Positions 1 through 8,452 of a DNA stretch of 64,000 bases are shown here, in pieces (position 1 is the stretch's first letter; every line of letters begins with the position of its first letter). Source of the stretch: an uncultured Phocaeicola sp. (GTDB taxonomy: Bacteria; Bacteroidota; Bacteroidia; Bacteroidales; Bacteroidaceae). The notes under the pieces were generated by a model. That model saw nothing but the letters and a program-made list of their open reading frames with translations. It was not told where the DNA came from and did not search any database. The DNA is taken from assembly GCA_958434805.1 (NCBI GenBank), contig CAUBDX010000004.1, positions 46,985 through 110,984 on the forward strand. Reading direction: 5' to 3'. The translations under genes were made by a program, and so were the position numbers.

Positions 1-428
1 TCCAATGTTTCCAGAAAGGCTAGTCCTTCTTCCAGATTTGCGGCAGTGATACTTTTGTAACCGGCTGTCGGGATATTATGGCGTTGCATGAAGCCTTTGG
101 CGAACTCCTTGCTGCCTTCCAGTACCGCACCCGCTTTTGAAGGCCCGATAACAGGAATGTTTTTCAGCGCTTCATCTTTTTTGAAATAGTCATAGATTCC
201 TTTGACTAACGGGTCTTCGGGACCTACCACTACCATATCTATATTATTCTTTACTACAAACTCTCTGATTGCTGTAAAGTCATCTGCTTTAATCGCTACA
301 TTCTCGCCTACATTACTTGTGCCGGCATTTCCCGGAGCGATATAGAGTTTCTCGATTTTGGGACTTTGAGCAATCTTCCATGCCAGGGCGTGTTCACGTC
401 CGCCTGAGCCTAATAGCAACAGTTTCAT
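1..428 (-). CDS. purD: Phosphoribosylamine-glycine ligase, N-terminal part (cut by window edge)
   Basis: GAR synthetase joins glycine to 5-phosphoribosylamine with ATP in de novo purine synthesis in the cytoplasm. The visible 142 residues begin MKLLLLGSGGREHALAWKI, the typical PurD N-terminal domain opening, followed by APGNAGT and VVVGPEDPLVKGI, both hallmarks of the family. The gene reads leftwards and runs out of the window, so the ATP-grasp catalytic part is not seen. The start is the ATG at 426-428, 15 bases after the stop of the peptidase gene upstream, so the two may share a transcript. Identification is firm. Confidence 0.95.
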   Translation of the reverse strand, partial: MKLLLLGSGGREHALAWKIAQSPKIEKLYIAPGNAGTSNVGENVAIKADDFTAIREFVVKNNIDMVVVGPEDPLVKGIYDYFKKDEALKNIPVIGPSKAGAVLEGSKEFAKGFMQRHNIPTAGYKSITAANLEEGLAFLETL

Positions 429-443
429 AATCTTATCTTTTGT

Positions 444-2657
444 TTATTTTAAGTGGTCTTCAAAATAGCGTGTAATGCGTTCATACAAGTGCACACGGTC
501 GCGTCCGAACATATTATGACCGTCGCCCGGATACATAAAGAAATCGGGTTGGGTTCCGGCATCAATGCAGGCACGGAGGAAACTGATGCTGTGCTGGGGA
601 ACACAAGTGGGGTCATTGGCGCCAATGATCACTTCCAAGCGTCCTTTCAGGTTTCCGGCTCTCAGCTTCAGGTTGGCGTTCTTGTAGCCTTCGGGGTTGG
701 TTTGCGGAGTATCCATGTAGCGTTCGCCGTACATTACTTCGTAGTAAGCCCAGTCGATGACAGGACCGCCGGCTACTCCTACTTTGAATAGTTCGGGGTA
801 AGTCAGCATCAAGTTGGTGGTCATGAAACCACCGAAGCTCCAACCATGTACGCCAATGCGGTTATTGTCCACATAACCCAATGATTTTAAGAAATCCACT
901 CCTTTTACCTGGTCTTTCATCTCTTCGGTTCCCAATTGGCGGAACGTACAGTTCTCAAATTCCAGTCCCCGGTTGTCACTGCCCCGGTTGTCAACGGTCA
1001 GCATGACGTAACCCAGTTGTGCCATGTAAATATCCCATCCGCGGGCGTCATAGTTGCGGTTGTTGTGGATTAGTTGGGCATGTGGTCCGCCATACACGTA
1101 GATTACGGCCGGGTATTTTTTGTTGGGGTCAAAATTCACCGGCTTTATCAGGCGGTAGTATAAGTCGGTCTTGCCGTCGGCTGCCTTGAGGGTACCGACA
1201 GTGATTTCGGGCATATTGTATGCTTCCAACGGATTGGTGGCGGTCAACAGGCTGATAGTCTTTCCCTTTCCGGAAGTGGGAACGATCTCGATATTCCGGG
1301 GAATGGTGAAAGAAGTATAATTGTCTATCACATAGTTGCCGCTACCGGACAGTTGTACATGATGCATACCGTCTTTATTGCCGATGAGGCGGCGTTTGCC
1401 TGTCTTTACATTCACAGCGTATGCGTTGCTCTGCAAAGGGGAAACCTCTGTGCTCATGATGATGACTTCCTTGGTCTTTTCATTGAATCCGAGGATGTTT
1501 TGTACTACCCAGTTGCCTTGGGTAAGCTGTCTGGTCTTGTAGCTTTCCCGGTAAGAACCTCCGGCCGCGGCTCCATGTGATTCCGGATATACGGAAGTCT
1601 TGGTGTCCATCAGGTAAAGATGGTTGTAGCCGTCGCGCTGGCTCTGATAGATGAACTTCGTGTGGTCCCACGGCAGAAAGACGATGGGATGTTGGGGTTC
1701 TACATATTTAGTATGCTTCTCTTCGTAAAGGGGATTGCTTTTCAGTGGCTCTCCTGTTTCCGCGTCATAGCAGCATAGCAGGGCATGGTTCTGGTCACGG
1801 TTCAGTTCAATGACATAAACGCTTTTTTCGTCAGGACTCCAGCTGATATTGGTAAAATAACGGTCGGTAGGGTCTCCGGCTTTCAGATAAACTGTTTTTT
1901 GGGTCTCCGGATTGTAGATGCCGACAGTCACTTTGTGGCTGGTCATTCCTGCCATCGGATACTTGTCCGGCTCCAGTGTCGCTATGCGGGTGGAGGTATT
2001 TACTTGTGGATAATCGGTTACCATGCTTTCGTCCATGCGGTAGAAAGCAAGCAGATTTCCTTTCGGACTCCAGAAAGTACCTTTCGAGATACCAAATTCC
2101 TGACGGTGTACACTTTGTCCGCATACGATGCCTTTCGGTTCGTCGGTGACTTGTTGCGTTTTCCCGTCGGCAGTCGTTACAAACAGATTGTTGTCAAGGG
2201 TATAAGCCAATGAACGGCTTTCCTTGTTCCAGTCCTGGTTGGCGGCTTTAGGAGAGAGAGGCTGACTCCATATTATTTCCTTTTTAGTTAAATCGATCAG
2301 CACTTTATTGGATGTGGTATTTACCAGCATCATCTTTTCAGCGTATGGGAAAGATGCATTCCTGAAGTGGTTGATTTTCCCTAATTCCTTGTTTGCCAAC
2401 AGTTCATTCACTTCCTGCAAAGTGATAAGTACGTTTTCCTTCCCATTTGCCGGCTGGATGGTTTTTACCTCTTCTATGTCGGCGTTGATGCATACATCTC
2501 CCCACCATTGCAAACCATACAGATTTTGTGGAAGCAGGTTATAATAATTGTTTCCTCCCGGCATCAAGTCTTCCAGTGTGAAACTTTTCTTGTCTTGTGC
2601 CCATGTTACAGATGAAGCCATGATTAATAAGGCAATCAGATTGATTAATTTTCTCAT
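444..2657 (-). CDS. Dipeptidyl-peptidase IV-like serine peptidase (family S9B), exported
   Basis: Predicted prolyl dipeptidyl peptidase that removes X-Pro or X-Ala dipeptides from peptide N-termini in the periplasm. The 737-residue protein has a signal peptide (residues 1-20, cleavage near TWA-Q), an N-terminal beta-propeller (about 50-480) and a C-terminal alpha/beta-hydrolase domain. The catalytic triad is visible as Ser607 in GWSFGGF, Asp682 in GANDPT and His714 in GDGHNMFGRD. An acidic patch in FYRMDE near 205-210 resembles the dipeptide-anchoring glutamates of DPP IV. Length is normal for the family. It lies 6 bases after the methyltransferase stop and 15 bases before purD, on the same strand, so it is probably read from the promoter at 4148-4178. 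Confidence 0.92.
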   Translation of the reverse strand: MRKLINLIALLIMASSVTWAQDKKSFTLEDLMPGGNNYYNLLPQNLYGLQWWGDVCINADIEEVKTIQPANGKENVLITLQEVNELLANKELGKINHFRNASFPYAEKMMLVNTTSNKVLIDLTKKEIIWSQPLSPKAANQDWNKESRSLAYTLDNNLFVTTADGKTQQVTDEPKGIVCGQSVHRQEFGISKGTFWSPKGNLLAFYRMDESMVTDYPQVNTSTRIATLEPDKYPMAGMTSHKVTVGIYNPETQKTVYLKAGDPTDRYFTNISWSPDEKSVYVIELNRDQNHALLCCYDAETGEPLKSNPLYEEKHTKYVEPQHPIVFLPWDHTKFIYQSQRDGYNHLYLMDTKTSVYPESHGAAAGGSYRESYKTRQLTQGNWVVQNILGFNEKTKEVIIMSTEVSPLQSNAYAVNVKTGKRRLIGNKDGMHHVQLSGSGNYVIDNYTSFTIPRNIEIVPTSGKGKTISLLTATNPLEAYNMPEITVGTLKAADGKTDLYYRLIKPVNFDPNKKYPAVIYVYGGPHAQLIHNNRNYDARGWDIYMAQLGYVMLTVDNRGSDNRGLEFENCTFRQLGTEEMKDQVKGVDFLKSLGYVDNNRIGVHGWSFGGFMTTNLMLTYPELFKVGVAGGPVIDWAYYEVMYGERYMDTPQTNPEGYKNANLKLRAGNLKGRLEVIIGANDPTCVPQHSISFLRACIDAGTQPDFFMYPGDGHNMFGRDRVHLYERITRYFEDHLK

Positions 2658-2663
2658 AACTGT

Positions 2664-4112
2664 TTATTCTTCTGTCTTTTCCTTATTGTCGTCAAATTTA
2701 CGGGGACTGCTTTTGAAATTGTCGCGGCCTTCACGTCTGTCACCAAAGTTGCGGTGTTCTCCTCTTTTGAAATCGCCACGTCCCTCACGTTTGTCATCAA
2801 AAGAGCGTCTTTCTCTGCGCTCTCCTCCTTTGTACTCTCCGTGTCCTTCACGTCTGTTGTCAAAACTACGACGTTCTCTGCGTTCTCCATATTCTACCTT
2901 TTCCGTGTTACGGCGCGGGCGGATTTCTTCCCGGCGGGGCTTGAATTCCTGATCGGCGTTCTCACTACGGAATTCTTTGAATTTGCCGTTGAATAATTGG
3001 TATTTGCGGAATTCACATTCCAACGAACCGTTGAACAGGGGGATTTTTATAGAAGGCTTTAAACCAATCTGGTCGAAACATTCTTCACGGTAACTTAGTA
3101 CCCATGCATCATTGCCGGTGAAAGAGTGTTTCAGACGTTCGCCTATCATTTGATACAGGCCCAGCAAATCATTGGTTGAGATACGTTCTCCATAAGGAGG
3201 GTTGGTGATGATGATGCTTTTTTCTTTGGGTTGCTCAAATTGCTGGAACGGTTGGATTTTTAAGATAATCTCCTTGCTCAGTCCGGCTGCTTTCACATTG
3301 TGAGTGGCAATTTCATTTGCTTTCGGATTATTGTCATATCCAAAAATCTTATGTGTGAACTCACGTTCCTGTGAGTCATCATTGTAGATGCGGTCAAATA
3401 GTTCCTGATCAAAATCGTTCCACTTTTCAAAAGCGAACTCCTTGCGGAATACGCCGGGAGCGATGTTACGTGCTATCAGGGCGGCTTCGATAGGTATTGT
3501 TCCTGAACCGCACATCGGGTCTATCAAATCACATTCGCCTTTCCATCCGGTCATCAGGATCATACCGGCTGCCAGTACCTCATTCAAAGGAGCTTCTACA
3601 GCTTCCTGGCGATAACCCCGGCGGTGGAGTGACTCGCCCGAACTATCCAGTGACAGAGTGCATTTATTTTCGGCTATATGGATGTTCAGTGCCACATCGG
3701 GATGGTTGATGCGTACCGAGGGGCGCTCTCCTGTCTTTTCACGGAAATAGTCCACAATGGCGTCTTTTACTTTGTAGGCTACGAACTTGGAGTGACGGAA
3801 CTCGTTCGAGAAAACCACAGCGTCTACGGCAAAACTTTTATCTTTATCCAAGAAGTCTTCCCACGCAATGGCCTTGATAGCTTCGTAAACTTCATCGGCA
3901 TTCTTCGCCTCAAAATGTTTGATGGGTTTCAGGATGCGGATGGCAGTACGCAGGCAGAAGTTTGCCCTATACATCATTTCTTTATCGCCCGTAAAGGCTA
4001 CCATGCGTCTTCCTACTTCTATATTGCTGGCTCCCAGCTCGGTGAGTTCTTTTGCCAGTACTTCTTCCAGTCCCTGGAAAGTCTTGGCGATTAGCTCGAA
4101 TTCTTCCTTCAT
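2664..4112 (-). CDS. THUMP-domain class I RNA methyltransferase (RlmL/YcbY N-half type) with Arg-rich repeat tail
   Basis: Predicted SAM-dependent rRNA guanine-N2 methyltransferase of the RlmL type. Residues 1-160 form the ferredoxin-like/THUMP RNA-binding part. The methyltransferase fold shows DPMCGSGT at 198-205 (SAM loop) and NPPY at 304-307 (amino-group methylation motif). The fused second methyltransferase half found in E. coli RlmKL is absent, as is usual in Bacteroidetes. Residues 383-482 are an unusual charged tail rich in Arg, Glu, Gly, Asp and Phe, with two 21-residue repeats beginning GERRERRSFD and a third shorter copy beginning GEHRNFGDRRE. Such tails are typical of disordered RNA-binding segments (inference). 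A consensus promoter lies 36 bases upstream. Confidence 0.88.
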   Translation of the reverse strand: MKEEFELIAKTFQGLEEVLAKELTELGASNIEVGRRMVAFTGDKEMMYRANFCLRTAIRILKPIKHFEAKNADEVYEAIKAIAWEDFLDKDKSFAVDAVVFSNEFRHSKFVAYKVKDAIVDYFREKTGERPSVRINHPDVALNIHIAENKCTLSLDSSGESLHRRGYRQEAVEAPLNEVLAAGMILMTGWKGECDLIDPMCGSGTIPIEAALIARNIAPGVFRKEFAFEKWNDFDQELFDRIYNDDSQEREFTHKIFGYDNNPKANEIATHNVKAAGLSKEIILKIQPFQQFEQPKEKSIIITNPPYGERISTNDLLGLYQMIGERLKHSFTGNDAWVLSYREECFDQIGLKPSIKIPLFNGSLECEFRKYQLFNGKFKEFRSENADQEFKPRREEIRPRRNTEKVEYGERRERRSFDNRREGHGEYKGGERRERRSFDDKREGRGDFKRGEHRNFGDRREGRDNFKSSPRKFDDNKEKTEE

Positions 4113-4147
4113 CTTAAATGATAATTACGTAATTTCAATTGATGGGA

Positions 4148-4178
4148 CAAATTTAATGATTTTCTGTTTGCTAATCAA
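4148..4178 (-). promoter_or_regulatory. Bacteroides-type promoter of the methyltransferase gene
   Basis: On the minus strand TTG (4176-4178) is followed after exactly 20 bases by TAAATTTG (4148-4155). This matches the -33/-7 pattern TTTG-N19-21-TAnnTTTG of the Bacteroidetes primary sigma factor. It sits 36 bases before the ATG at 4112. I see no other clear element in the rest of the 4113-4421 gap, except a single plus-strand TACCTTTG at 4261-4268 without a matching -33 box. Confidence 0.7.
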
Positions 4179-4421
4179 TTATTTAGAGAATTAATCTGTT
4201 TGATGAAGCAAAAAAGAGGATGAAATCGGGGCGTCCACGCTCCTTGCCGGGGTCTTTATTTACCTTTGATTATAAAAATTCTTTGAAAACGGAATTGGGT
4301 ATATCTGTGGAATAAATTGACAAAATATGTATCCGGCAATGTAATTGTTATCCTATAGAAATAAATTCTACACAGGAATTTGCCATTTTTGCTGAATCAA
4401 GAAACTTAAATAGAAATCAGA

Positions 4422-4544
4422 ATGAAAATGGAATTGACGGATGAGAAACGTAAGGGATATGTGGTTTGTGCTTTAATGATACTGGTCTCTTGTTTGTATT
4501 TGGTTTATTTGGGGTACAGTCTCTACCGTATGGGGCATGCTTAG
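4422..4544 (+). CDS. Possible 40-residue single-pass membrane peptide
   Basis: A short reading frame starting with ATG, with charged N-terminus MKMELTDEKRKG followed by a hydrophobic stretch of about 20 residues (VVCALMILVSCLYLVYLGY) and a short basic end. This is the layout of a small inner-membrane protein with the N-terminus inside. No family is recognised. A strong hairpin starts 8 bases after the stop, which supports a separate short transcript. A TACCTTTG box at 4261-4268 could be its -7 element but would leave a leader of about 150 bases. Codon evidence is weak at this length, so the call stays tentative. Confidence 0.4.
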   Translation: MKMELTDEKRKGYVVCALMILVSCLYLVYLGYSLYRMGHA

Positions 4545-4552
4545 GACAAAAT

Positions 4553-4585
4553 GAAACCATATCTGTATCACACAGGTATGGTTTC
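4553..4585 (+). terminator. Hairpin after the small membrane ORF
   Basis: A 14-bp inverted repeat: the left arm GAAACCATATCTGT (4553-4566) pairs with 4572-4585 around a 5-base loop, with one G-T wobble. No U-tract follows, so it may be a terminator of the type seen without clear U-run, or an mRNA 3'-end stabiliser. Confidence 0.5.
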
Positions 4586-4623
4586 TGTAAGAGAAATTCT
4601 ATGATTAATAGGTTGAGTGACTT

Positions 4624-4815
4624 TTATGCGAATTCTTCTGCCAGATAGACTTCGTTTATTTCGCAGAAAAACTCATCGGCGATATCTGACAGGGTTTCCA
4701 ATGCTTCTTCGGCAGTTTCGCCGTAAGTGCAGCATTGGTGGTAGTCTGTTAAAAAGGCGTAATATTCCCCGTAGGGTGTACATTCTATCTGATATTCATT
4801 GCTTTTAAGTTCCAT
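4624..4815 (-). CDS. HicB-like small protein, no HicA partner
   Basis: A 63-residue acidic protein. The pattern of short beta strands followed by CTYGETAEEALETLSDIADEF resembles the HicB antitoxin fold, whose members carry a similar G-x-T-x-EEA-x-x-x helix start after a strand. HicB antitoxins bind and block HicA RNases, but no HicA-like frame is visible on either side, and the helix-turn-helix or ribbon-helix-helix DNA-binding end of many HicBs is missing. It may therefore be a solitary HicB-fold protein with another role. It is preceded by an unusually good ribosome binding site. It stands alone between a convergent small ORF and the cysE end. Confidence 0.6.
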   Translation of the reverse strand: MELKSNEYQIECTPYGEYYAFLTDYHQCCTYGETAEEALETLSDIADEFFCEINEVYLAEEFA

Positions 4816-4820
4816 ATATA

Positions 4821-4830
4821 CCTCCTTTTT
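4821..4830 (-). promoter_or_regulatory. Strong Shine-Dalgarno sequence before the HicB-like gene
   Basis: On the minus strand AAAAAGGAGG ends 5 bases before the ATG at 4813-4815. Such a full GGAGG is rare before Bacteroides genes, most of which here have only A/T-rich leaders. It fixes the start codon and hints at a different translational history for this gene. Confidence 0.7.
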
Positions 4831-4965
4831 TATCGTACTGCAAATATCTTGTTTATCTGTTACAAGAAGGTGTACAGGAAGTTACTGTTTTATTAAAAAG
4901 TTTGCTGCCATACTACTTTTTAGACCATTTTGTGATGTCAGCATTTCTATGATGGCAAAGGGGTT

Positions 4966-5874
4966 TTATTCGTCTTTGTTTTTTCGCTGTACGATACGTG
5001 ATCCGGCAGGTACATTTTCTGTTACCCAAATATTACCTCCTACGGTAGCACCCTTGCCAATAGTAACACGCCCTAAAATGGTTGCATTGGAATATACAAT
5101 GACATCGTCTTCTAAAATAGGATGGCGTGGAATGCCTTTAATGGGATTTCCATTATTGTCTAGCGGAAAGCTTTTAGCTCCTAATGTTACCCCTTGATAG
5201 AGTTTCACATTATTTCCGATGATGCTGGTCGCTCCGATTACTACACCTGTACCGTGGTCGATAGTGAAATGGTGTCCTATTTGTGCCCCCGGATGAATAT
5301 CGATACCGGTTTCCGAATGTGCCATTTCTGTAATGAAGCGGGGGATTAAAGGTACACCCAGTATTAACAGCTCATGTGCGATGCGGTAATTGCTGATAGC
5401 GCGGATAGCCGGATAGCAACTGATGATTTCACCAAAGCATGTGGCGGCGGGATCACCATAATATGCGGCTTCTACATCGGTAGCCAGAATGCGGCGGAGT
5501 TCGGGCAGTTTACTGATGAAACGAGCTGCCAGCAAAGAGGCTGTTTCTCTGCACGGTTCATTGTCATCGGTTGCATTTTTACTGTTTTCCTGTCCGAAGC
5601 AAAGTCCTGCCAGAATTTGTTCGGTCAGCAGGCCGAACAGGGTTTCTACATTTACACCGATATGGTAGTTGATGGTATGGCTGTTAACGGTGGAATTACC
5701 AAAGTAGCCGGGGAAGATAATGGCGCGTGCCAATTCTACTATCTTGTATAGGGATTTGGCAGATGGTAAAGGATCTCCATCTTTGTGTTGGTGGAATAAT
5801 CCTTTATAGGACTGGCTTTCAGATAATTCATCTACTGCCTGCGTTAATATGTTCGTGTAATTGAATGTAGTCAT
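4966..5874 (-). CDS. cysE: Serine O-acetyltransferase
   Basis: Makes O-acetylserine from serine and acetyl-CoA, the first step of cysteine synthesis in the cytoplasm. The 302-residue protein has a helical N-terminal domain (to about 170) and a C-terminal left-handed beta-helix of hexapeptide repeats. The active-site segments DIHPGAQIGHHFTIDHGTG and GVTLGAKSF contain the family's Asp/His pair. Length fits the longer SAT form common in Bacteroidetes and plants. It is a single-gene unit with its own consensus promoter, reading leftwards towards the HicB-like gene 150 bases away. Confidence 0.93.
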   Translation of the reverse strand: MTTFNYTNILTQAVDELSESQSYKGLFHQHKDGDPLPSAKSLYKIVELARAIIFPGYFGNSTVNSHTINYHIGVNVETLFGLLTEQILAGLCFGQENSKNATDDNEPCRETASLLAARFISKLPELRRILATDVEAAYYGDPAATCFGEIISCYPAIRAISNYRIAHELLILGVPLIPRFITEMAHSETGIDIHPGAQIGHHFTIDHGTGVVIGATSIIGNNVKLYQGVTLGAKSFPLDNNGNPIKGIPRHPILEDDVIVYSNATILGRVTIGKGATVGGNIWVTENVPAGSRIVQRKNKDE

Positions 5875-5895
5875 GAACTGAATGCTTTAGAAGGA

Positions 5896-5926
5896 CAAAA
5901 GTAAGTAAATTCTATATTATTGCCAA
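5896..5926 (-). promoter_or_regulatory. Promoter of cysE
   Basis: On the minus strand TTG (5924-5926), 20-base spacer, then TACTTTTG (5896-5903), matching the Bacteroidetes -33/-7 consensus; 21 bases before the cysE ATG. Confidence 0.75.
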
Positions 5927-5956
5927 TAAATAGAATGAATATTGATGTTAATCCTT

Positions 5957-5964
5957 TATTTTTG
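5957..5964 (+). promoter_or_regulatory. -7 box of the small basic ORF
   Basis: TATTTTTG matches TAnnTTTG and lies 19 bases before the ATG at 5984. A correctly spaced -33 TTG is not visible, so the call rests on the -7 element and position. Confidence 0.45.
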
Positions 5965-5983
5965 CAGAAAAAAGGGAATATTT

Positions 5984-6112
5984 ATGGTAAATAAGAAAAA
6001 TCCATTTGCTTTTAAGGCAAAACAGGAAACTAAAAAGAAGTCCGGTGGTAAACGGATCGGCAAATCGAAGCCGGATAAAGCGAATAATCAGTTGAATAGA
6101 AGAGTGAAGTAA
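5984..6112 (+). CDS. Small, very basic 42-residue protein
   Basis: ATG-initiated frame encoding MVNKKNPFAFKAKQETKKKS followed by a Gly/Lys/Arg-rich tail ending NQLNRRVK. About a third of the residues are Lys or Arg, with almost no acidic ones, which points to nucleic-acid or ribosome binding (inference). It is divergent from cysE and has a -7 promoter box directly upstream. It ends 62 bases before the convergent rnr stop. I do not recognise a named family; the frame is short but its composition is far from random for this A+T-rich gap. Confidence 0.6.
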   Translation: MVNKKNPFAFKAKQETKKKSGGKRIGKSKPDKANNQLNRRVK

Positions 6113-6174
6113 ATGAAACTATTGTCTTGTTGCAGGGGAAGAACCAGTCTGCCCCTACAACAGGATGTTAATCT

Positions 6175-8322
6175 TTATTTCTCGACCAAAGCGAAATCAA
6201 GTTGCTTTTTCTCCAGATTGGCGCGGGCCACTTTAATGGTAACCGGATCTCCCAAACTGAATTTTTTGTGATGCCGGCGTCCCGTCAGACAATAGTTCTT
6301 TTCATCGAAATCATAATAGTCATCACCAAGGTCACGCATGGGAATCATACCTTCGCACTTGTTTTCGTTCAGTTCCACATAAAGTCCCCATTCGGTAACT
6401 CCGGAAATGACTCCATCGAACTCCATGCCCAAACGTTCACCCATAAACTCTACTTGTTTGTATTTTACAGAGGCACGTTCCGCATTGGCGGCGATTTGTT
6501 CCATTTCAGAGCTATGGTCACACAATTCTTCGTATTTCGCTTCCTGTACCGTACGTCCTCCTGCCAGATAGCGGGTGAGCAGACGATGAACCATCATATC
6601 CGGAAAACGGCGGATAGGTGAGGTAAAGTGAGTATAATAGTCAAATGCCAGACCATAGTGGCCAATATTATGTGTGGAATAACGGGCCTTTTGCATGGCA
6701 CGCAAGGATACGGTTTCCACCAGATTTTGTTCTTTCTTGTTCTTTATGTCGTCCAGTAAACGATTGATGGATTTGGATATCTCAGTTTTGCTACCCGATG
6801 TACGTATCTTATATCCGAAGCGATTGATAAACCAATTCAAGTTCTCCAGTTTATCGGGGTCCGGAAGGTCGTGGATACGATAAGGGAATACTTTGGCTTT
6901 CTTGTTTTTAGGTACTTTACCGATTTTTTCGGCAACCGTGCGGTTGGCCAACAACATAAATTCCTCTATCAACTTATTGGCCTCTTTGGATTCTTTGAAG
7001 TAGACACTGAGCGGTTTGCCGGTTTCGTCTATCTCAAATTTCACTTCTACGCGGTCAAAGTCAATAGCACCGGCAGCCAATCTTTGTTTACGCAGGATTT
7101 GTGCCAGTTTGTTCAGTTCCAGAATTTCTTCTTTGTAGTCGCCTTCACCCGTTTCAATCACTTTTTGCGCCTCCTCATAGGTGAAACGGCGGTCGCTCTT
7201 TATAATGGTGTGCACGATGCGCGAGTCTTTCACCTCTCCCTTTTCATTCATATTGAAAATGACGGAGAATGCCAGTTTCTCTTCGTCGGGGCGGAGGGAA
7301 CAGATGAAGTTACACAGCCGTTCGGGCAACATGGGGATGGTACGGTCTACCAGATAAACGGAAGTAGCGCGTTTTTCAGCTTCTTTGTCGATAACGCCTC
7401 CTTCTTTTACATAATGAGTAACATCGGCAATGTGTACGCCTACTTCCCATAGTCCCGGTTTGATGAGACGGATGGAGAGCGCGTCATCAAAGTCCTTTGC
7501 ATCTTTAGGGTCAATGGTGAAAGTTGTTACATTGCGGAAATCTTCACGTTCTGCATAGTCCGCCTCGGAAATCTCTGCCGGAATCTTTTCGGCAGCGGTT
7601 TCTACATTCTTGGGATATACGTAAGGTAAGCCGAATTCGGCCAGAATGGCATGCATTTCAGTTGTGTTTTCTCCTGCTTTTCCCAAAATATCAATGACTT
7701 GTCCTATCGGGTTTTTTGCCTCTTCGGGCCATTCTACAATTTTCACGACTGCTTTGTCCCCATTCTTTCCACCTTTCAGCTTATCTTTCGGGATAAAAAT
7801 ATCATTTGCCAGAGTGCGGTTCTCGGTCAGCAGAAAGGCGTAGAATTTCTCTACTTTCAGTGTGCCGACAAAAGTATCGTTGGCACGTTCCAGAATCTCT
7901 ATCACTTCACCTTCCGGGTTCCGGTTCTTACGTTTGGCAAAGAGGGCTATTTTTACTTTGTCATTATTCATGGCATGTGCCGAATTACGTTCGGCTATGA
8001 AAATAGTTTCTCCACCATCATCGGGGATGAAGGAGTTCTTGCCGTTGCTTTTACGCTGAAAGACGCCAGTCATAATCAGACCGTGGTCGTTCAGTTTGTA
8101 GTGTCCTTTTTCTACTTCTTGCAGAAAATCATCCTCAATCATTTCAGTAATGATGTCGGCACAAAGCATTTTAAGAGGATGTGTAGTAAGGTTCAGACTG
8201 CTTGATAATTGTTTCAGACTGAATGTTTCGTTCGGTTTTGTGTGGAATAAGCTTATCAGTCGTTCAGACATTTCGCTTTTTTTCATGCGTTTCCCTGCTT
8301 TTTTTTCTTTCTTTTTAGCCAT
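6175..8322 (-). CDS. rnr: Ribonuclease R (RNB-family 3'-5' exoribonuclease)
   Basis: Degrades structured RNA processively from the 3' end and takes part in RNA turnover and quality control. The 715-residue protein has a Lys-rich start, an N-terminal winged-helix region (about 18-85), cold-shock-like domains (about 85-240), the RNB catalytic domain with the metal-binding aspartates of DPKDAKDFDDALS (D271, D277, D279, D280), the SPIRRFPDMMVHR segment, and a C-terminal S1 domain (about 625-713). Length is normal. The ATG at 8320-8322 gives MAKKKEKKAGKR. It is divergent from the CDF transporter gene with about 130 bases between the starts. Confidence 0.95.
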   Translation of the reverse strand: MAKKKEKKAGKRMKKSEMSERLISLFHTKPNETFSLKQLSSSLNLTTHPLKMLCADIITEMIEDDFLQEVEKGHYKLNDHGLIMTGVFQRKSNGKNSFIPDDGGETIFIAERNSAHAMNNDKVKIALFAKRKNRNPEGEVIEILERANDTFVGTLKVEKFYAFLLTENRTLANDIFIPKDKLKGGKNGDKAVVKIVEWPEEAKNPIGQVIDILGKAGENTTEMHAILAEFGLPYVYPKNVETAAEKIPAEISEADYAEREDFRNVTTFTIDPKDAKDFDDALSIRLIKPGLWEVGVHIADVTHYVKEGGVIDKEAEKRATSVYLVDRTIPMLPERLCNFICSLRPDEEKLAFSVIFNMNEKGEVKDSRIVHTIIKSDRRFTYEEAQKVIETGEGDYKEEILELNKLAQILRKQRLAAGAIDFDRVEVKFEIDETGKPLSVYFKESKEANKLIEEFMLLANRTVAEKIGKVPKNKKAKVFPYRIHDLPDPDKLENLNWFINRFGYKIRTSGSKTEISKSINRLLDDIKNKKEQNLVETVSLRAMQKARYSTHNIGHYGLAFDYYTHFTSPIRRFPDMMVHRLLTRYLAGGRTVQEAKYEELCDHSSEMEQIAANAERASVKYKQVEFMGERLGMEFDGVISGVTEWGLYVELNENKCEGMIPMRDLGDDYYDFDEKNYCLTGRRHHKKFSLGDPVTIKVARANLEKKQLDFALVEK

Positions 8323-8398
8323 AAGGGGATATATTTATGTATTATGTGCTACAAAGTAAACAAAATAATTGGAATAGCGGTTCAATAGATACATTAAA

Positions 8399-8432
8399 TT
8401 TGGTTGAATCTAAATGAAACGTGCTATCTTTG
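8399..8432 (+). promoter_or_regulatory. Promoter of the CDF transporter gene (decides its start)
   Basis: TTTG (8399-8402) or TTG (8404-8406) precedes TATCTTTG (8425-8432) by 22 or 18 bases. The -7 box lies downstream of an in-frame ATG at 8414, so that ATG cannot be the start in this transcript; the ATG at 8453 is used instead. Confidence 0.65.
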
Positions 8433-8452
8433 TCCGTTCTAAAACAATTGTT

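Noticed and set aside
7651..8205. Long plus-strand frame opposite rnr
   Set aside because: Antisense to the well-supported RNase R; no motifs.
8414..8452. Upstream ATG extension of the CDF transporter
   Set aside because: The -7 promoter box at 8425-8432 lies inside it, and the extension has no homology-like features.
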